Below are positions 24,487-36,264 of a stretch of 64,000 nucleotides of DNA, piece after piece. Numbering within the stretch: the stretch's first letter is position 1; each line of letters opens with the position of its first letter. Origin of the DNA: Cephalopachus bancanus (lineage: Eukaryota; Chordata; Mammalia; Primates; Tarsiidae); assembly GCA_027257055.1 (NCBI GenBank), contig JAPVLO010000008.1:17732001-17796000 (forward strand), read 5' to 3'. A program made the translations under genes and the position numbers. The notes beneath the pieces were generated by a model. It did not search any database. It had not been told where the DNA came from and was given only the letters and a program-made list of their open reading frames with translations.

Positions 24487-24785
24487 CAGCTGGGCATGGT
24501 GGCTTATGCCTACAATCCTAATATTTTGGGAGGCCGTGGCAGGAGGATTGCTTGAGGCCAGGAACTTGACACCAGCCTGGGAAACATAGTAAGACTTCAT
24601 TAAAAAAAAAAAAAATTAGTCAGGTGTGGTGGTGTACATGCCTGTAGTCCAAGTTACTCGGGAGGCTGAGGCAGAGGGATCACCTGAGCCCAGGAGGTCG
24701 AGGCTATGGTGAGCTATGATCATGCCACTGTATTCCAGCCTGGATGACAGAGTGAGATGCTGACTGAAAAATACATACATACAAC
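24487..24785 (+). mobile_element. Alu, older type
   Basis: Plus Alu with poly(A) in the linker (TTAAAAAAAAAAAAA) and an ACATACATAC-like tail. Confidence 0.9.
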
Positions 24786-25161
24786 AGAGACAAAATGGAT
24801 TTAGATTTATGTTTTTTGGGCAAACACTTTGGAGCACATGTGCTTGGGACAAAGAAACTAGTTTTGGGCCATTGCCAGAGTCCAGTTAGGAGAAGATGTG
24901 AGAAAGAATAGGATGTAGCATGAACCTTAGTATGTAAAATGATGACTGGTGCTTCGTGAGCACTTAGTGAAGGAATAAAGAAATAAATGAACTATGGATT
25001 AACTTTAGGACAGAGGCAGATGGGAAACATTTCTGAAGGCAGATTTCAGTTAGACACACCCATTACCATCCAGACTATAATTTAAGCCTTTCTGATCAAA
25101 TTCTTTGAATTTGTGTTTTCACTCACCCCCGCTCCAGCGGCACCAAGTAACAGATTTTCTT

Positions 25162-25442
25162 TTTTTTTTTTTTTGAGTTGGAGTCGCCCAGACTGGAGTT
25201 CAGAGGCCACTCCCGGCCACCGCAGCCTTGAACTGCTGGGGTACGGCGATCCTTCTGCCTCAGCCTTACAAATAGCCGGAATTACAGGCATGCGCTACCA
25301 CTCCGGCTGATTTTTTGATTTACTGTAGAGATAAGGTCTCACCAAGTTGCCCAGGCGGGTCTCGAACCCGCGGGTTTAGGCAATCCACTCACCTCAGCCT
25401 CCCAAAGGTGCGGGATTACAGGCTGAGCCACTGAGCCCGGCT
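25162..25442 (-). mobile_element. Lineage-specific Alu with small deletion
   Basis: Minus Alu missing TCACTCTG-like bases (GGAGTCGCCCAGACT). AGATTTTCTT target duplications at 25152-25161 and 25443-25452. Confidence 0.95.
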
Positions 25443-25787
25443 AGATTTTCTTAACAACACATATTCTACAGTCCTCTTTAACTCAATCTCATACTTACAG
25501 TCACACTGTTGTTTCTGTTGATTGAAAGTCTTTAAGTCACAGAGTCTCACAATTGCTCTTCCTTGCAGAGTATTAGGCTCCCAAGGAAGGTAAGTAAAGC
25601 ATTTGGCACTTTGAGGTTGTTGTATCCAGTTACAATGGACCCAATGAGCCACTGTGTTGTCTCTTCCACATCCGTGTGTGGTTTTTTTTGGCCAATGGGA
25701 CATTAATAGACATGATACAAGCAGAGGCTGGAACCACAGTTGTATATTGACATATGTTCATTTATGTTCATTGTCCTCTAGAACACC

Positions 25788-26060
25788 CCTTTTTTTTTTT
25801 TTTGAGTTGGAGCCTCACTCCGACACCCAGGCTGGAGTGCAGTGGCATGCTCATGGCCACCCAGTATCAACCTGCTGGGCTCCGGCGATCCTTCAGCCTT
25901 AACCTTCCAAGTAGCCGGAACTACAGGCATACACTACCATTCCCGGTTAATTTTTGATGTATTGTAGAGATGAGGTCTTGCCAAGTTGCCCACTCAGGTA
26001 ATCCACTTGCCTTGGTCTCCCAAAGTGCTGGGATTACAGGCTGAGCCACCGATCCCAGCT
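25788..26060 (-). mobile_element. Lineage-specific Alu, divergent
   Basis: Minus Alu with a deletion after GTTGCCCACTCAGG. Box A carries the one-base deletion. Confidence 0.9.
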
Positions 26061-26214
26061 GAACAATGCTTTTTGGTATGCAACTACCATGCTGTACTGA
26101 ACTAGGCTATCCTGTTCCCATGAGGGGTGTGTAGAGGGGAAAGAGCTGGAGTTGGAGACACCACATAGAGAGAGAGAAAGATGATGTGAAGGAGAGTGGG
26201 GATCCCTAGCTAAG

Positions 26215-26385
26215 TTCCCTGCTAAATACAAGCTGTATGAGTGACCCCAGCCAACACCACCTGAGGCAGAACTTCCAAGTCAACCCACAGACTTAGGAGA
26301 AATCATGTATAATTGTAGTTTTAAGTCACCATGTGTTGGTGTATGTATGTGTGTGTTTCATACAGCAATAGGAAACAAAAACACA
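26215..26385 (+). mobile_element. MLT1-like MaLR LTR fragment
   Basis: TGAGTGACCCCAGCCAACAC, TCAACCCACAGACTTAGG, TTGTAGTTTTAAGTCACCA and TTTCATACAGCAATAGG follow the 3' end of MLT1 LTRs. A short TGTATGTATGTGTGTG expansion lies in the middle. Confidence 0.6.
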
Positions 26386-26389
26386 GGGT

Positions 26390-27457
26390 GAGAGCAGCTT
26401 GCTTAGAGGGCGAAGGGAAGGGTACATCTGAATCAAGTTCACTGTTGGAAAAATTCTCAATCAGTGATCTCCGTGATTTTGTTCACCAAAGTTCCCATCT
26501 CTAGGAAGGTAGCAAGTCCACGCCCTTTGTAAACTGTCTCCACCTTAGCTCTCAGCAGACTAAGGTTAATGGGCCTTTGAATGCTTCATTTACTTTATCC
26601 TCTGCCTGTTCCGCCTGGATCTCACTGGAGGGAAAGACAGCATGGCAAGCCCTCAGGTACAGCAGATTCTAGAGGGACTCCAATAATTGACTGTCCATGT
26701 CAGACAGATGCCTGAAAAATTAGTTTCTTCATAGCAAGCTCTCGAGGGATTTGGGGCATTGGGTTCATTTGGCTAATTAACCTTGATATTTAATACACAC
26801 ATACACCTGTATAAAAAAGATTTATACATGAAATTAGAGCCAATGGAAATAAGATATGATAACCTGAAGTGATTTGGTCTTGTTCTTGCTTTGGGTATGT
26901 TTTTTATCTCACAGAGACAGAGCTTTTAAATGTAAAGGTTAGCTACTCTCGGGTGACTTAAAAAACAAATACCTTTCTAAAGATATGGCAACCAACACTC
27001 CTCTTTCAATATTCCCTAACAGAATTTACCACTTTAATCTTCACCTTTTATCCCTTGTTCTCCTCCTCATCCTGTTATCAACATCTATAACATGGAACAA
27101 TAATTTATAGTTGCTTTGCTTGAGGAATAATATTTGGTTACAGATCCGTGAACTGCTGGTGGGCTTTTGTGTGGTGAGTGGATAAAGTAAGCAGAAGACA
27201 AGAGCAGATTACTCAGAGTAATTTTTTGCTGAGAATGTGTGAATGAAGGGCAAAGAGGAGAGGTGGTGAGTTACGAAAGAGAAAGCTCTGAAAGGGTTTC
27301 ACAAGGCAGAATTGGAGGGGTAAAGGTCTCAACAGAGGCTCTCTACTCTTCTGTTTCCATTTCTGTGGAATCGTCTGTGAATGTCCATGACTAGTAAGTT
27401 TGTTGTGGAATTGGTCTGTCCTGAGATGTACTAAAGTGCTGTCTCCTTGGGTGTGAG
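26390..27457. other. Unassigned sequence
   Basis: No gene or repeat was recognised between the MLT1-like piece and the 166-bp tandem duplication. Confidence 0.35.
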
Positions 27458-27789
27458 GGGATAGCAGAGGCCTCCTATGGAGATCCATGCCACAGAAGTT
27501 CCATGGGTGATGTTTGTGGCAAGAACTTCAATGTTATAACGTGTAGGAACTGGACCTCACACAGTCTCTCCCCTCTCACTAAGAAGAGCTCTCCTTGTAT
27601 CTTCTGTGAGCAATAGATTCAATGGGATAGCAGAGGCCTCCTACGGAGATCCATGCCACAGAAGTTCCATGGGTGATGTTTGTGGCAAGAACTTCAATGT
27701 TATAACGTGTAGGAACTGGACCTCACACAGTCTCTCCCCTCTCACTAAGAAGAGCTCTCCTTGTATCTTCTGTGAGCAATGGATTCAAT
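27458..27789. repeat. 166-bp perfect-phase tandem duplication
   Basis: Units 27458-27623 and 27624-27789 abut and differ at only two visible positions (TATGG/TACGG and CAATAG/CAATGG). No transposon signature. The duplication is recent or, less likely, an assembly artefact. Confidence 0.95.
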
Positions 27790-27929
27790 TAATTGAGGAC
27801 CAAGTTCATGGGGAGGGAGAAAAGATAGTAGATAGGTTGAGGCACTGTTGCCTCACCTTGTTGTTAATAAAAGAAGCTCGATTTTGTTTGGGAGGCAATT
27901 CCTAGCCCCAGGTAACACATCAGGACTGG

Positions 27930-28310
27930 CTTAAAGTAATCATAAGATCTTATTTTCCTTTGCCAGTGATTGGTTTAGGGCACTCAGTATATGACATGGT
28001 TCTGGCCAGTAAGATACAAGAGGGAGGGGGCACATTTGCTGAGTGAGTTCCAACTTTCTTCCCTAATAAGGGAGATTTGTACTACTAGTAGGCTCTTTCT
28101 TCTTGCTTGATCTGCTGTTGTGTGAGAATGTAACGTGTGGGGCTTTGGCAGTCATTTTGTGACCTTGGGAAGACACAATTGACACAACTGCAGAGAGGTT
28201 AAAACAACCTTGGAGCTACCTATCTCCAGACATTTGTTAGGTGGGTTGAATAAATATGCTTATGGCTAAGCCACTGTTTGTCAGGTTTTCTGTCATGTGC
28301 AGCTGATATA
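27930..28310 (+). mobile_element. MaLR/MLT1-like LTR fragment
   Basis: GAGCTACCTATCTCCAGACA, AATAAATATGCTTATGGCTA, GCCACTGTTTGTCAGG and ACATGCAGC-like GTCATGTGCAGCTGATATAG fit the 3' half of an old MLT1-type LTR. The 5' half is diverged. Confidence 0.45.
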
Positions 28311-29269
28311 GAACCCAAGTGTCTTCCCTGCCTTTGGTTATAGGCTAGATGAATTTGGGTGCATCAGTGTCTTCACTTTGAGTGCAGAGTTAGAGTTTCT
28401 GAGTTGCAGTCTGAGGTAGCTACAGAATTGAGGTAGTGCTCTGGGGTCATGAAGGATCTGCTTGGGTTGCTAGGCAGCACACTAGGGTCTAGTCCCTACA
28501 GATCTCTCTCAGCTTTCTTTACCTTCATCTACACTCCCTCTCTCCATCCTCCCAGAACCACTTCTGCCTGTGGGGGCAGCAGCTCCTAGCCTGAAGGAAT
28601 CCCTCTGAGGCAGCTCATGTTCCAGTTGGACTTGGGTGTGTTCCACTTTGGTTGGGATGTTTTCAACCTGGACAAGGCTCTAAGACTCTCCCCCACCAAG
28701 CTCATAGGCACACCTGCAATCACCTCTGATACCTCTAATGAATGTCCTGCTTGTTGGGTGATCTGGTTCCTTCCTTCCAAACAACATAATCTTCTTCTCC
28801 ACCACACCTTGCACATAAGTTCCAGTACCAGTCGTGGCTACAGCATTTACTCAACACACAAATCATTTAAATTTTCTATGTCCCAGTTTCTACACTGGTA
28901 GAAAATTCTACCTACATTTGATTGTTATTGAGGAATCCAGATGAAGTGAAAATGCCCAGGTCTTAGTTGGGAATTGTCGCATCTCCCGTTTTGAACTCCT
29001 CTGGGTTAGGTGGCTACCGGGCTCCCCACAGGATGCTGGGGCCCAATCTGCTTCTTATATCCCAGAACTGGTACATTGTCCTTTGGTTTTCTGGCCATGG
29101 CTTGATAGTCTGTTGTGACCTCAATTCCATTTTGAGGAAATAGCTTTTTAGATAAGTTGGCAAGAAAGTTCTCCAAATGCTAAAAAATAGCCAAAGTGAA
29201 AGAATAAATGCATACGGATTCAAAATAAATAATTTCCTTTTCAAAATACTGCAGACTTGCTAAATAGTG
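28311..29269. other. Unassigned sequence
   Basis: Frames of 76-103 codons overlap on both strands without domain signatures. No gene was seen. Confidence 0.35.
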
Positions 29270-29435
29270 GAGGTTAGCTTAGCATAGTGTTTAAGAGCGC
29301 GCATGGGTCTCAGTCAGAAAGATCTGGGTTGGAATCTGCATCAACTTGGACAGGTGAGTAAATGCCCTTGAACCTGTTTCTTTATTTGTAAGATGAAGTT
29401 AATACTATCCTGGCCTCACTGTGGTATGGTGAAGA
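29270..29435 (+). mobile_element. MIR SINE
   Basis: GCATAGTGTTTAAGAGCGCG and GATCTGGGTTGGAATCTGC are a clear MIR head. Confidence 0.85.
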
Positions 29436-29975
29436 TGTGTTCCATCTGGCTGACCCTGGAGCTGGAGTCACCCCAAAAGGGGTGGCAAGGGAGTTCCTGC
29501 AAGGGACTTCCCCAAACCATCCTGAGATGGGGTCATTGGGGATTCCAAAGAAAGAAGCAGTAAAGGCTAGGGTGGTCAATCCAAAGCATTTATTAGGAGA
29601 ACTTAACATATCAAGGGCTGCAGCCTCCTCATGACAGAGGGTGAGACAAGACATGTCCTGCTCAAATATATCTGCAACGAAGGGCCTGCTCAAGTATGTC
29701 TGTCAAGAAGTATATATATGAGGGTTAAAGGAATTGGCTCAGGGCCAGCACTAGTTTCTTTTAGAGTTTTGGGCAACAACCTAAACACCTTTATCAGTGC
29801 CTAAGGATGTTCAAGGCCCCAGCTCGGGTGTAAGCCTGCAGAGGAAAACATGCAGCTGAGTGGATTACAGAGGCATCAAGGTCAAGGCACTCGGTGCTTT
29901 TCAGTCTGGACAGAGAAAAAAATCAGGGGGCATTCAGGGGCCAGAAACGTTCAGAGGCTGTATGTTAACATTTGT
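29436..29975 (-). mobile_element. Probable ERV LTR inserted between MIR relics
   Basis: This non-MIR block lies between a plus MIR (to 29435) and a minus MIR (from 29985). It starts TGTTCCATCTGG and ends TATGTTAACA, short inverted ends of TGTT/AACA type. On the minus strand AATAAATGCTTTGGA provides a polyadenylation signal. No coding frame. Family unknown. Confidence 0.4.
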
Positions 29976-29984
29976 TAATACTAA

Positions 29985-30155
29985 CTGTGGGCCAGTACAA
30001 GCCTCCTGTTGTCCCCACCAATTTGACAGATGAAGAGCCTGAAGGATAGGGAGGTGAGATAATCTCCTAGCCTCACACAGTTAGGCAGTTGTGGAGCTGG
30101 GCTTTGAATCTAGTGTCTCTCTCATCAGAAGCTCTGCTCTAAACCACAACATACT
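29985..30155 (-). mobile_element. MIR SINE
   Basis: GACAGATGAAGAGCCTGAAG, CTCACACAGTTAGGCAGTTG and TCTGCTCTAAACCAC match inverse MIR. Confidence 0.85.
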
Positions 30156-30292
30156 CCCTAGCACACAGAGGTGCTAAAGAAAGACTACCTTTGATCATTA
30201 TTGTTTACAAGGGCATATTAAATCTGAAGTAACATTACATAAATTTGTTTAAAATTTCTCAAAATGCTCCAAAGATGGTAAAAAAAGAATAA

Positions 30293-30847
30293 TATGACCC
30301 AGCAATTCCCTTTCTGGGAATATACCTGGAGGAACTCAAATCATTCTACAAAAAAGATACCTATGCATACATGTTTATTGCAGCACTATTCACAATAGTA
30401 AAAACAGGAACCCAACCATGCTATCTATTGAAAGTGGACTGGATTAAAAAAATGTGACACATATACATGATGGAATATTATGCAGCCATAAAGAAGGACA
30501 AAATTATGGACTTCACAGCAACTTGGATGGATTTAGAGTCTATCATACTCAGTAATTTATCGCAGAAACAGAACCGAGTACCACATGTTCTCAATCATAA
30601 GTGAACCTTGAACATTTATCATAACACTACAAGAAAGGAATTAGCAGTAGTGGGACACTGCTGGGGGTGGGAGGGGGTGGGGGGAAGGCACCATAACATC
30701 ACCAAGGCAACCTGATCCTAAACCAGGTGAAGTGAGGATCAATTGGAGGCCCAAACTTCACCCGTATGTAGACTGCTTATGTACCTAATCCTGACTTGTA
30801 CCCCACACCTTTAAAATAAAATATAAAAAATGACTGCAAAAAAAAAA
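30293..30847 (+). mobile_element. L1 retrotransposon, 5'-truncated 3' end
   Basis: The sequence starts inside L1 ORF2 (ATATGACCCAGCAATTCC) and runs through the ORF2 end and 3' UTR to a poly(A) of about ten bases ending at 30847. The flanks are much longer direct repeats than L1 normally makes: about 69 bp on the left (30224-30292), repeated with an extra segment on the right (30848-30975). Confidence 0.85.
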
Positions 30848-30975
30848 CTGAAGTAGCATTACATAAATTAAAAAAATTTTTTTCCCTCTCCTTCCCTCCC
30901 CTTCCCTTTCATTCCCATTATATAAATTTAAAAAAAATTCTCAAAATGCTCCAAAGATGGTAAAACAAGACTAAT
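30848..30975. repeat. Right flank duplicate of the L1 insertion site
   Basis: CTGAAGTAGCATTACATAAAT and CTCAAAATGCTCCAAAGATG repeat 30224-30292 but are separated here by an extra pyrimidine-rich stretch (30880-30915) and a second CATTATATAAATTT. Confidence 0.85.
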
Positions 30976-31044
30976 ACAATCTAGCAGATGCAAGGACACT
31001 TAAAAGTGTTAAAAATTAGTTTTTGTTTGTAACATAACTTATAC

Positions 31045-31245
31045 AGGGATACCTTGATGATATTGTGGGTTTGGTTCCAGGCCATTGAGATAAAGTGAAT
31101 ATTGCAATAAAGATAGTCACACAAGTTTTTTTGGTTTCCCAGTGCATATAAAAGTTATGTTTTTACTATGCTGTAGTCTATTAAGTGTGCAACAGCATTA
31201 TGTCTAAAAAAAGTAAACAGATATATTTTTAGTATAAGTACATCC
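31045..31245. mobile_element. Tigger-like DNA transposon end
   Basis: ATACCTTGATGATATTGTGG, CAATAAAGATAGTCACACAA, GGTTTCCCAGTGCATATAAA and GTAGTCTATTAAGTGTGCAA match the terminal part of a Tigger family that I know from human DNA. Only about 200 bp is recognisable. Confidence 0.6.
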
Positions 31246-31769
31246 TATGCAATAGTTGGGACATAATTATACTGAAAAATTACTTGCTGTTTATCTAAAA
31301 TTTGAATTTTTCTGGGCCTCCTGTATTTTTATTTGCAAATCTGATAACCCTACTTGGGAAGCTGTCCTGTCTGCTGCATGGAACAGGCCCTGTCCTTTGG
31401 CTTCTCATTGGGTTTGATCTACAGGAGACACTAGCAGGAAAGAAGAGGACAGGAAGAGAAGGTAATAGGGGTATATTCTTCTCTGGTTAACTGCTGATTG
31501 GCTGTGTTCTTCCACATTGGCCACGTTTCTGGGGTTGAGTAGCTGTTCTCTGCACTTGCCCTTGCCCTCTGAAACCTAGGATTGGTACCACTTCCCTGCC
31601 CTTGCTGACCTTATGATACTGCACTATCTCTTTTTGGTTTTCCTAAACTCAACCCACACCTTTGTAGATGAGATCCTTTATCAAACTCTTGTTAACTCGT
31701 CCATTTTGAGGGTGCCATCTGCTTCCTGTTGGACTCCAATTGATAAAGACTTGTAATGTTTATATCTAA

Positions 31770-31910
31770 AGAAGATGAAAACAGGGAGGGTCAGAGAAAG
31801 GTTAAGTAATTTGGCCAAGGTTTCTCTCTTAGTAAATGATTAAATGATGAGACTAGATAACAAACCTACATCTGTCTATTCTAAAATTCAGATAGCTCAC
31901 TACTATGTTT
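31770..31910 (-). mobile_element. MIR SINE
   Basis: AGAGAAAGGTTAAGTAATTTGG-type wording and CAGATAGCTCACTACTATG match inverse MIR. Confidence 0.7.
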
Positions 31911-32084
31911 TGCTTTATTAATGAGCTCAAGGAGGCTGGAGCTGCAAGACAGTTTCTATGAAGCTTTGCTGTTTATGCTTCTGTACAAGCATGCAGAGAC
32001 AGAGACAGATGCTGTGAGGTAAACTACATCATGGTCCTAATTCTTCACTCCTTCTTGTGCTTGGGGCCTACTTCTCTGTCTCCC

Positions 32085-32371
32085 TTTTTTTTTTTTTGAG
32101 TTGGAGTCTCACTCGGTCGCCCAGACTGGAGTGCAGTGGCCACTCCCGGCCACCGCAGCCTCGACCTGCTGGGCTCCAGCGATCCTTCTGCCTCAGCCTT
32201 CTGAGTAGCCAGAATTACAGGCATGCGCTACCACGCCCGGCTGATTTTTTGATTTATTGTAGAGATGAGGTCTTGCTGCCCAGGCGGGTCTCGAACCTGC
32301 AGGCTCAGACAATCCACTCACCTCAGCCTCCCAAAGGCGCGGGATTACAGGCTGAGCCACCGAGCCCGGCT
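32085..32371 (-). mobile_element. Lineage-specific Alu, 5-nt-deletion type
   Basis: Minus Alu close to the family consensus (TCTTGCTGCCCAGGCGGG; GAGCCCGGCT). The frame through it is an Alu artefact. Confidence 0.95.
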
Positions 32372-32772
32372 TTCTCTTTCTCTTGAATGGGGCTTGGCCG
32401 TATGGCTTACTTTGGCCAACAGAGTGAGGCAAAATTAATGAGTACTGTTTATAAGGGTCAGAGGGCCCAGCAGGACTTATAAGATCAAGGGAAAAACATA
32501 TTAGTGGAATACAGTGGGGAGTGAGAACCTGAACTTCATGTAGAAAATTGGGGGTCTGGCTAATCAGATTGGGACAGAGGAGTTCCTATTGTTTGGGGTA
32601 TAACAATTGCTTATTGGCTGATGCCACTGAGTATTCAGGACCTGTAGAACAGGTATATTTTGTAAAAAAATAAAAATAAAAAATTAACAAACTGGTTGTG
32701 GGAAGCTCTTGTATCTTAGTTTAGTATAATTTCTACATAATTTTCTAGTTTGTAAGAGAGGAAGTAACAGTG

Positions 32773-32821
32773 AGTCCCTATTATCAGATCTTAATCTTAA
32801 AGTCCCTATTATCAGATCTTA
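32773..32821. repeat. 28-bp-period tandem duplication
   Basis: AGTCCCTATTATCAGATCTT occurs at 32773 and 32801. Confidence 0.95.
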
Positions 32822-33277
32822 AATTTCTAGAAACGTGAAGTAAAGCAATTTCATGAGTTTATCATTTTGTTGGGTAGGCTTTGAGAACACTGACTTAAGT
32901 GACAGCAGGACAGATATTAAAACCATTTCCTGAATTTAAAGGCCTTGCATCTCTTCTGATGGCAGTGAAATCTCTTTCAGGGGGGTCATGGGTCAACAGC
33001 TTTTTCTGCTATACCATACTACCAGAGATACTATATCTGCTAGAGATAAGGGGATGGGCTGTCCTCTCTGTGCTTTTATGTGCCTGTTTCTCCCACCAGG
33101 AAGAGCAGTGACTGTGTCGTATTCATCTCTCTCTTTTTTTTCTAGCATGTGATATTCCTGGTATGTAGTTAGTGGTTGTATAAATGTCAATGGAATTGAA
33201 GCGAATTTTAGTTTTGCATTTGAGGGACTACTAATATACAAACAGACAATGGCCAGACCTTATTTAAAAATACAGCT

Positions 33278-33585
33278 CTAGACAGGCATAGTGGCTCGTG
33301 CCTGTAATCCCAGCACTTTGAGAGGCTGAAGCAAGAGAATTGCCTGAGTCCAGGGGTTAGAGACCAGCCTGGACAACTTGACAAGACCTTGTCTCTACAG
33401 TAAATCAAGAAATTAGCTAGGCATGGTGGTCTGTGCCTGTGGTTCTAGCTACTTGGAAGGCGGAGGTGGAGGAATCGCCTGAGTCCAGCAGGTAGAGGCT
33501 GCAGTGGCTGTGAGTGTGCCACTGCACTCTAACCTGGGCTATAGAGTGAGACTCTTACAACAAACAAACAAACAAACAAACTCTG
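33278..33585 (+). mobile_element. Alu, older type
   Basis: Plus Alu with an ACAAACAAACAAAC tail. Confidence 0.92.
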
Positions 33586-33990
33586 ACCTATTATTTGCAG
33601 TAACCAATCCAGGAAGCCAAATAACAACTCCTGTAGCAACTGGCCCCAGATGTCAAAACTTGACAGCTTCTCTAAATTTTGTCCCCTATTTCCAAGTTGA
33701 GACCAATGGGTAAAAGCCAAATATATTCCCCTAACCAATCACATAGGATGTCCCACTTCTGGTTAACCTGCCTACAGCTTTCTATGTCAACAACCTCCAG
33801 TCAGCACACACCTGGAGCCTTCCACCATAGGCTTTCCAACCCTTCTACCTGCCTTTGAATCTCCGTGATGATGGCTGCCTCCTTTGCTGAAGCAAGCTCT
33901 GAATAAATAACCATTGCTTGTTTTCATCTGGGTGGTCTTCATTTACTTCTACACATTTGGAGGGACTGCTCTGCTTAATACATTGAAATA
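33586..33990 (+). mobile_element. LTR-like fragment
   Basis: AATAAATAACCATTGCTTG followed by TCTGGGTGGTCTTCATTTAC and TTTGGAGGGACTGC looks like the polyadenylation and U5 region of an ERV LTR. It follows directly on the A-rich tail of the Alu ending about 33585. Family unknown. Confidence 0.45.
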
Positions 33991-34429
33991 GAGGGTAGAC
34001 TGTGAGTTTCTTAAGAGCAAAAAAAAAAAAGGACTGGAGCTATTTTAAATAAATGCAACAAACACTTGTTGCACGTCCAGTGTATGCTAGGTGTTAGCCT
34101 ATTTCTTATGTATTTCTGCTATGATTTTATGTCAGTTTACATACACATACTTCATGTAATATACAAAATTAAAAGAATATGTTTCATATATTATGTATAA
34201 TTAAGAATAATATCATTAATATTTTCTTGTCTCTTGGTTTCTTGTTTCTGATTTAGACTCTGGTTCAAAATTGGGTGGGGACAAAACAGAATCATTAGTT
34301 CTGCACTTGCAGATGTCCTTTGACATCTGCAGGAATTACAGACATTAGGTTTCCTTTCCCAGCTTTATTTCCTATGACATGGTAGTGACAATTAAGAGCA
34401 ATTGAAACACTTCACTATAGTCTTTAGAT

Positions 34430-34705
34430 TTCAGTCACAGGACCTTTGGCAGATATTCAGGCTCAGTAAAACCCATGGGACCTTGTTGGCAAATCGGTGA
34501 CATACTTGTCTCTCTCTCCTTACTGAAGTCTTGGACAGACATCTTTAATCCATCCCTGCATTCTTTCCTGCTCTGCCTGGCTGTGGCTCCAGAATCCTGT
34601 AGGCAGCCACTGCCAGTCAAATGCAGGGATATACTCAATAAAACTGACTTGCCATATCTGCTGTACAGTTTTGTTTCAGTCTTGATCAGCTCATATGGTG
34701 AAGTT
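34430..34705 (+). mobile_element. Possible LTR fragment
   Basis: The stretch has ATACTCAATAAAACTGACTT at about 34630 followed by a pyrimidine-rich stretch, consistent with an LTR R/U5 region. No coding content. Weak call; could be unique sequence. Confidence 0.3.
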
Positions 34706-35459
34706 TACTATGTGAAGAATGTCTGAAGAAGCTGGGAAGGGAGACTCATGTGACTTTCAGATTTGTTCTTTTTATTTTATATCTATATTTATATTTAGAC
34801 TGAGATTTTTCCCTTTCTTCTTTGATTTTTTTGAAGTGGTTTAATTTAATTTAACACAGTGGATATAAGACCTGTGCAATTAAATAGAATAGGAGTATAT
34901 TTAAAATTTGCATTTAGGCTCAAAGGTCCATGTACCAAGTGAGGGGAAACAGTTTCCACAAAACTGGTCTGGGTTTTGGTAGATGATATTCTTAGGATAC
35001 ACTGATGGAAGTTCCTCGTCTGTTAGATTACAGTAACAGTTCCAAAACATTCTATCTTGATTAGACACATCTGGATCATGATCTTTGGTCTGGGAATCCT
35101 ATTTTAAGAAAAACATTAAGATGACAACAACTAGAAAGAGTTAAAGGATCACAATAGAGAAAAAAAAGGGTCTGAATAAACTGTCATTTGGGGAAAAGCC
35201 AGTGAAGCTGATAACAGTTGCCTTGAAAGAGAAGGCTGATGCCAGCACAAGGACTGTCTTCGCATATTTGCAATTTTATCACAGAGAAGAAGGCACAGGC
35301 TGATTCTGGACAGTGTTCCTTTCTTCCCTTTCGCATAATCTTATTTTTTAAAAAATTGTAGTAAAATACACATCACATAAAATTTACCATGTTAACCACT
35401 TTTAAGTGTAGAGTAGTGTTAAGTACATTCACATTATTATGTAACCAGTTTTCATTTTC

Positions 35460-35753
35460 TTTTTTTTTTTTTTTTTGAGTTGGAGTCTTACTCTGTCGCC
35501 CAGACTGGAGTGCAGTGGCCGCTCCCGGCCACCGCAGCCTCGACCTGCTGGGCTCCGGTGATCCTTCCGCCTCAGCCTTCCAAGTAGCTGGAACTACAGG
35601 CATGTGCTACCACGCCCAGCTGATTTTTTTTTTGACTTATTGTAGAGATGAGGTCTCGCTGCCCAGGCGGGTCTTGAACCTGCGAGCTCAGGCAATCCAC
35701 TCACCTCAGCCTCCCAAAGGCATGGGATTACAGGCTGAGCCACCGAGCCCGGC
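35460..35753 (-). mobile_element. Lineage-specific Alu, 5-nt-deletion type
   Basis: Minus Alu inserted in the old L1M. Target duplication CCAGTTTYCATTTTC at 35445-35459 and 35754-35768. Confidence 0.95.
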
Positions 35754-36150
35754 CCAGTTTCCATTTTCATCTTGCAAAACTGAAACTCTATGCTCATTAA
35801 ACAACTTGGCATTCTTTTCTCCATCCCCTAGTAACCACCTTTCTACTTTCTGTTTCTGTGAGTTTGACTCTTCAACATACTCCAGTATTTGCATTTTACT
35901 GTCTTACTTCACTTTGCATAATGTTTTCAAGTGTTGTCTATGTTGTAGCATGTGTCAGAATTTCCTTCCTTTTTAAGGCTGATGAATGCTTCATTGTATG
36001 TATATACTATATTACCACATTTTGTTTATTCATTCATCCCTCGATGGATATTTGGGTTTCTTCTACCTTTTGACTATTGTCAATAATGCTGCTATGGGCA
36101 TGGGTGTACAACTTTCTCTTCAAGGTTCTGCTTTAAATTCTTTTGGATAT

Positions 36151-36209
36151 ACATTCAGAAGTGAAATTGCTGAATCATAACATTCAGAAGTGGAATTTCT
36201 GAATCATAT
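36151..36209. repeat. About 30-bp imperfect tandem duplication
   Basis: CATTCAGAAGTGAAATTGCT and CATTCAGAAGTGGAATTTCT lie head to tail within the old L1M. Confidence 0.85.
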
Positions 36210-36264
36210 GATAGTTATTCTATGTCTCATTTTTTTTTTCCGAGGAACTGCCATACTGTTTTCT

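Noticed and set aside
35515..35976. 153-codon plus frame ([18 protein letters not shown])
   Set aside because: It is the inverse Alu read in frame and recurs at every young minus Alu in the window.
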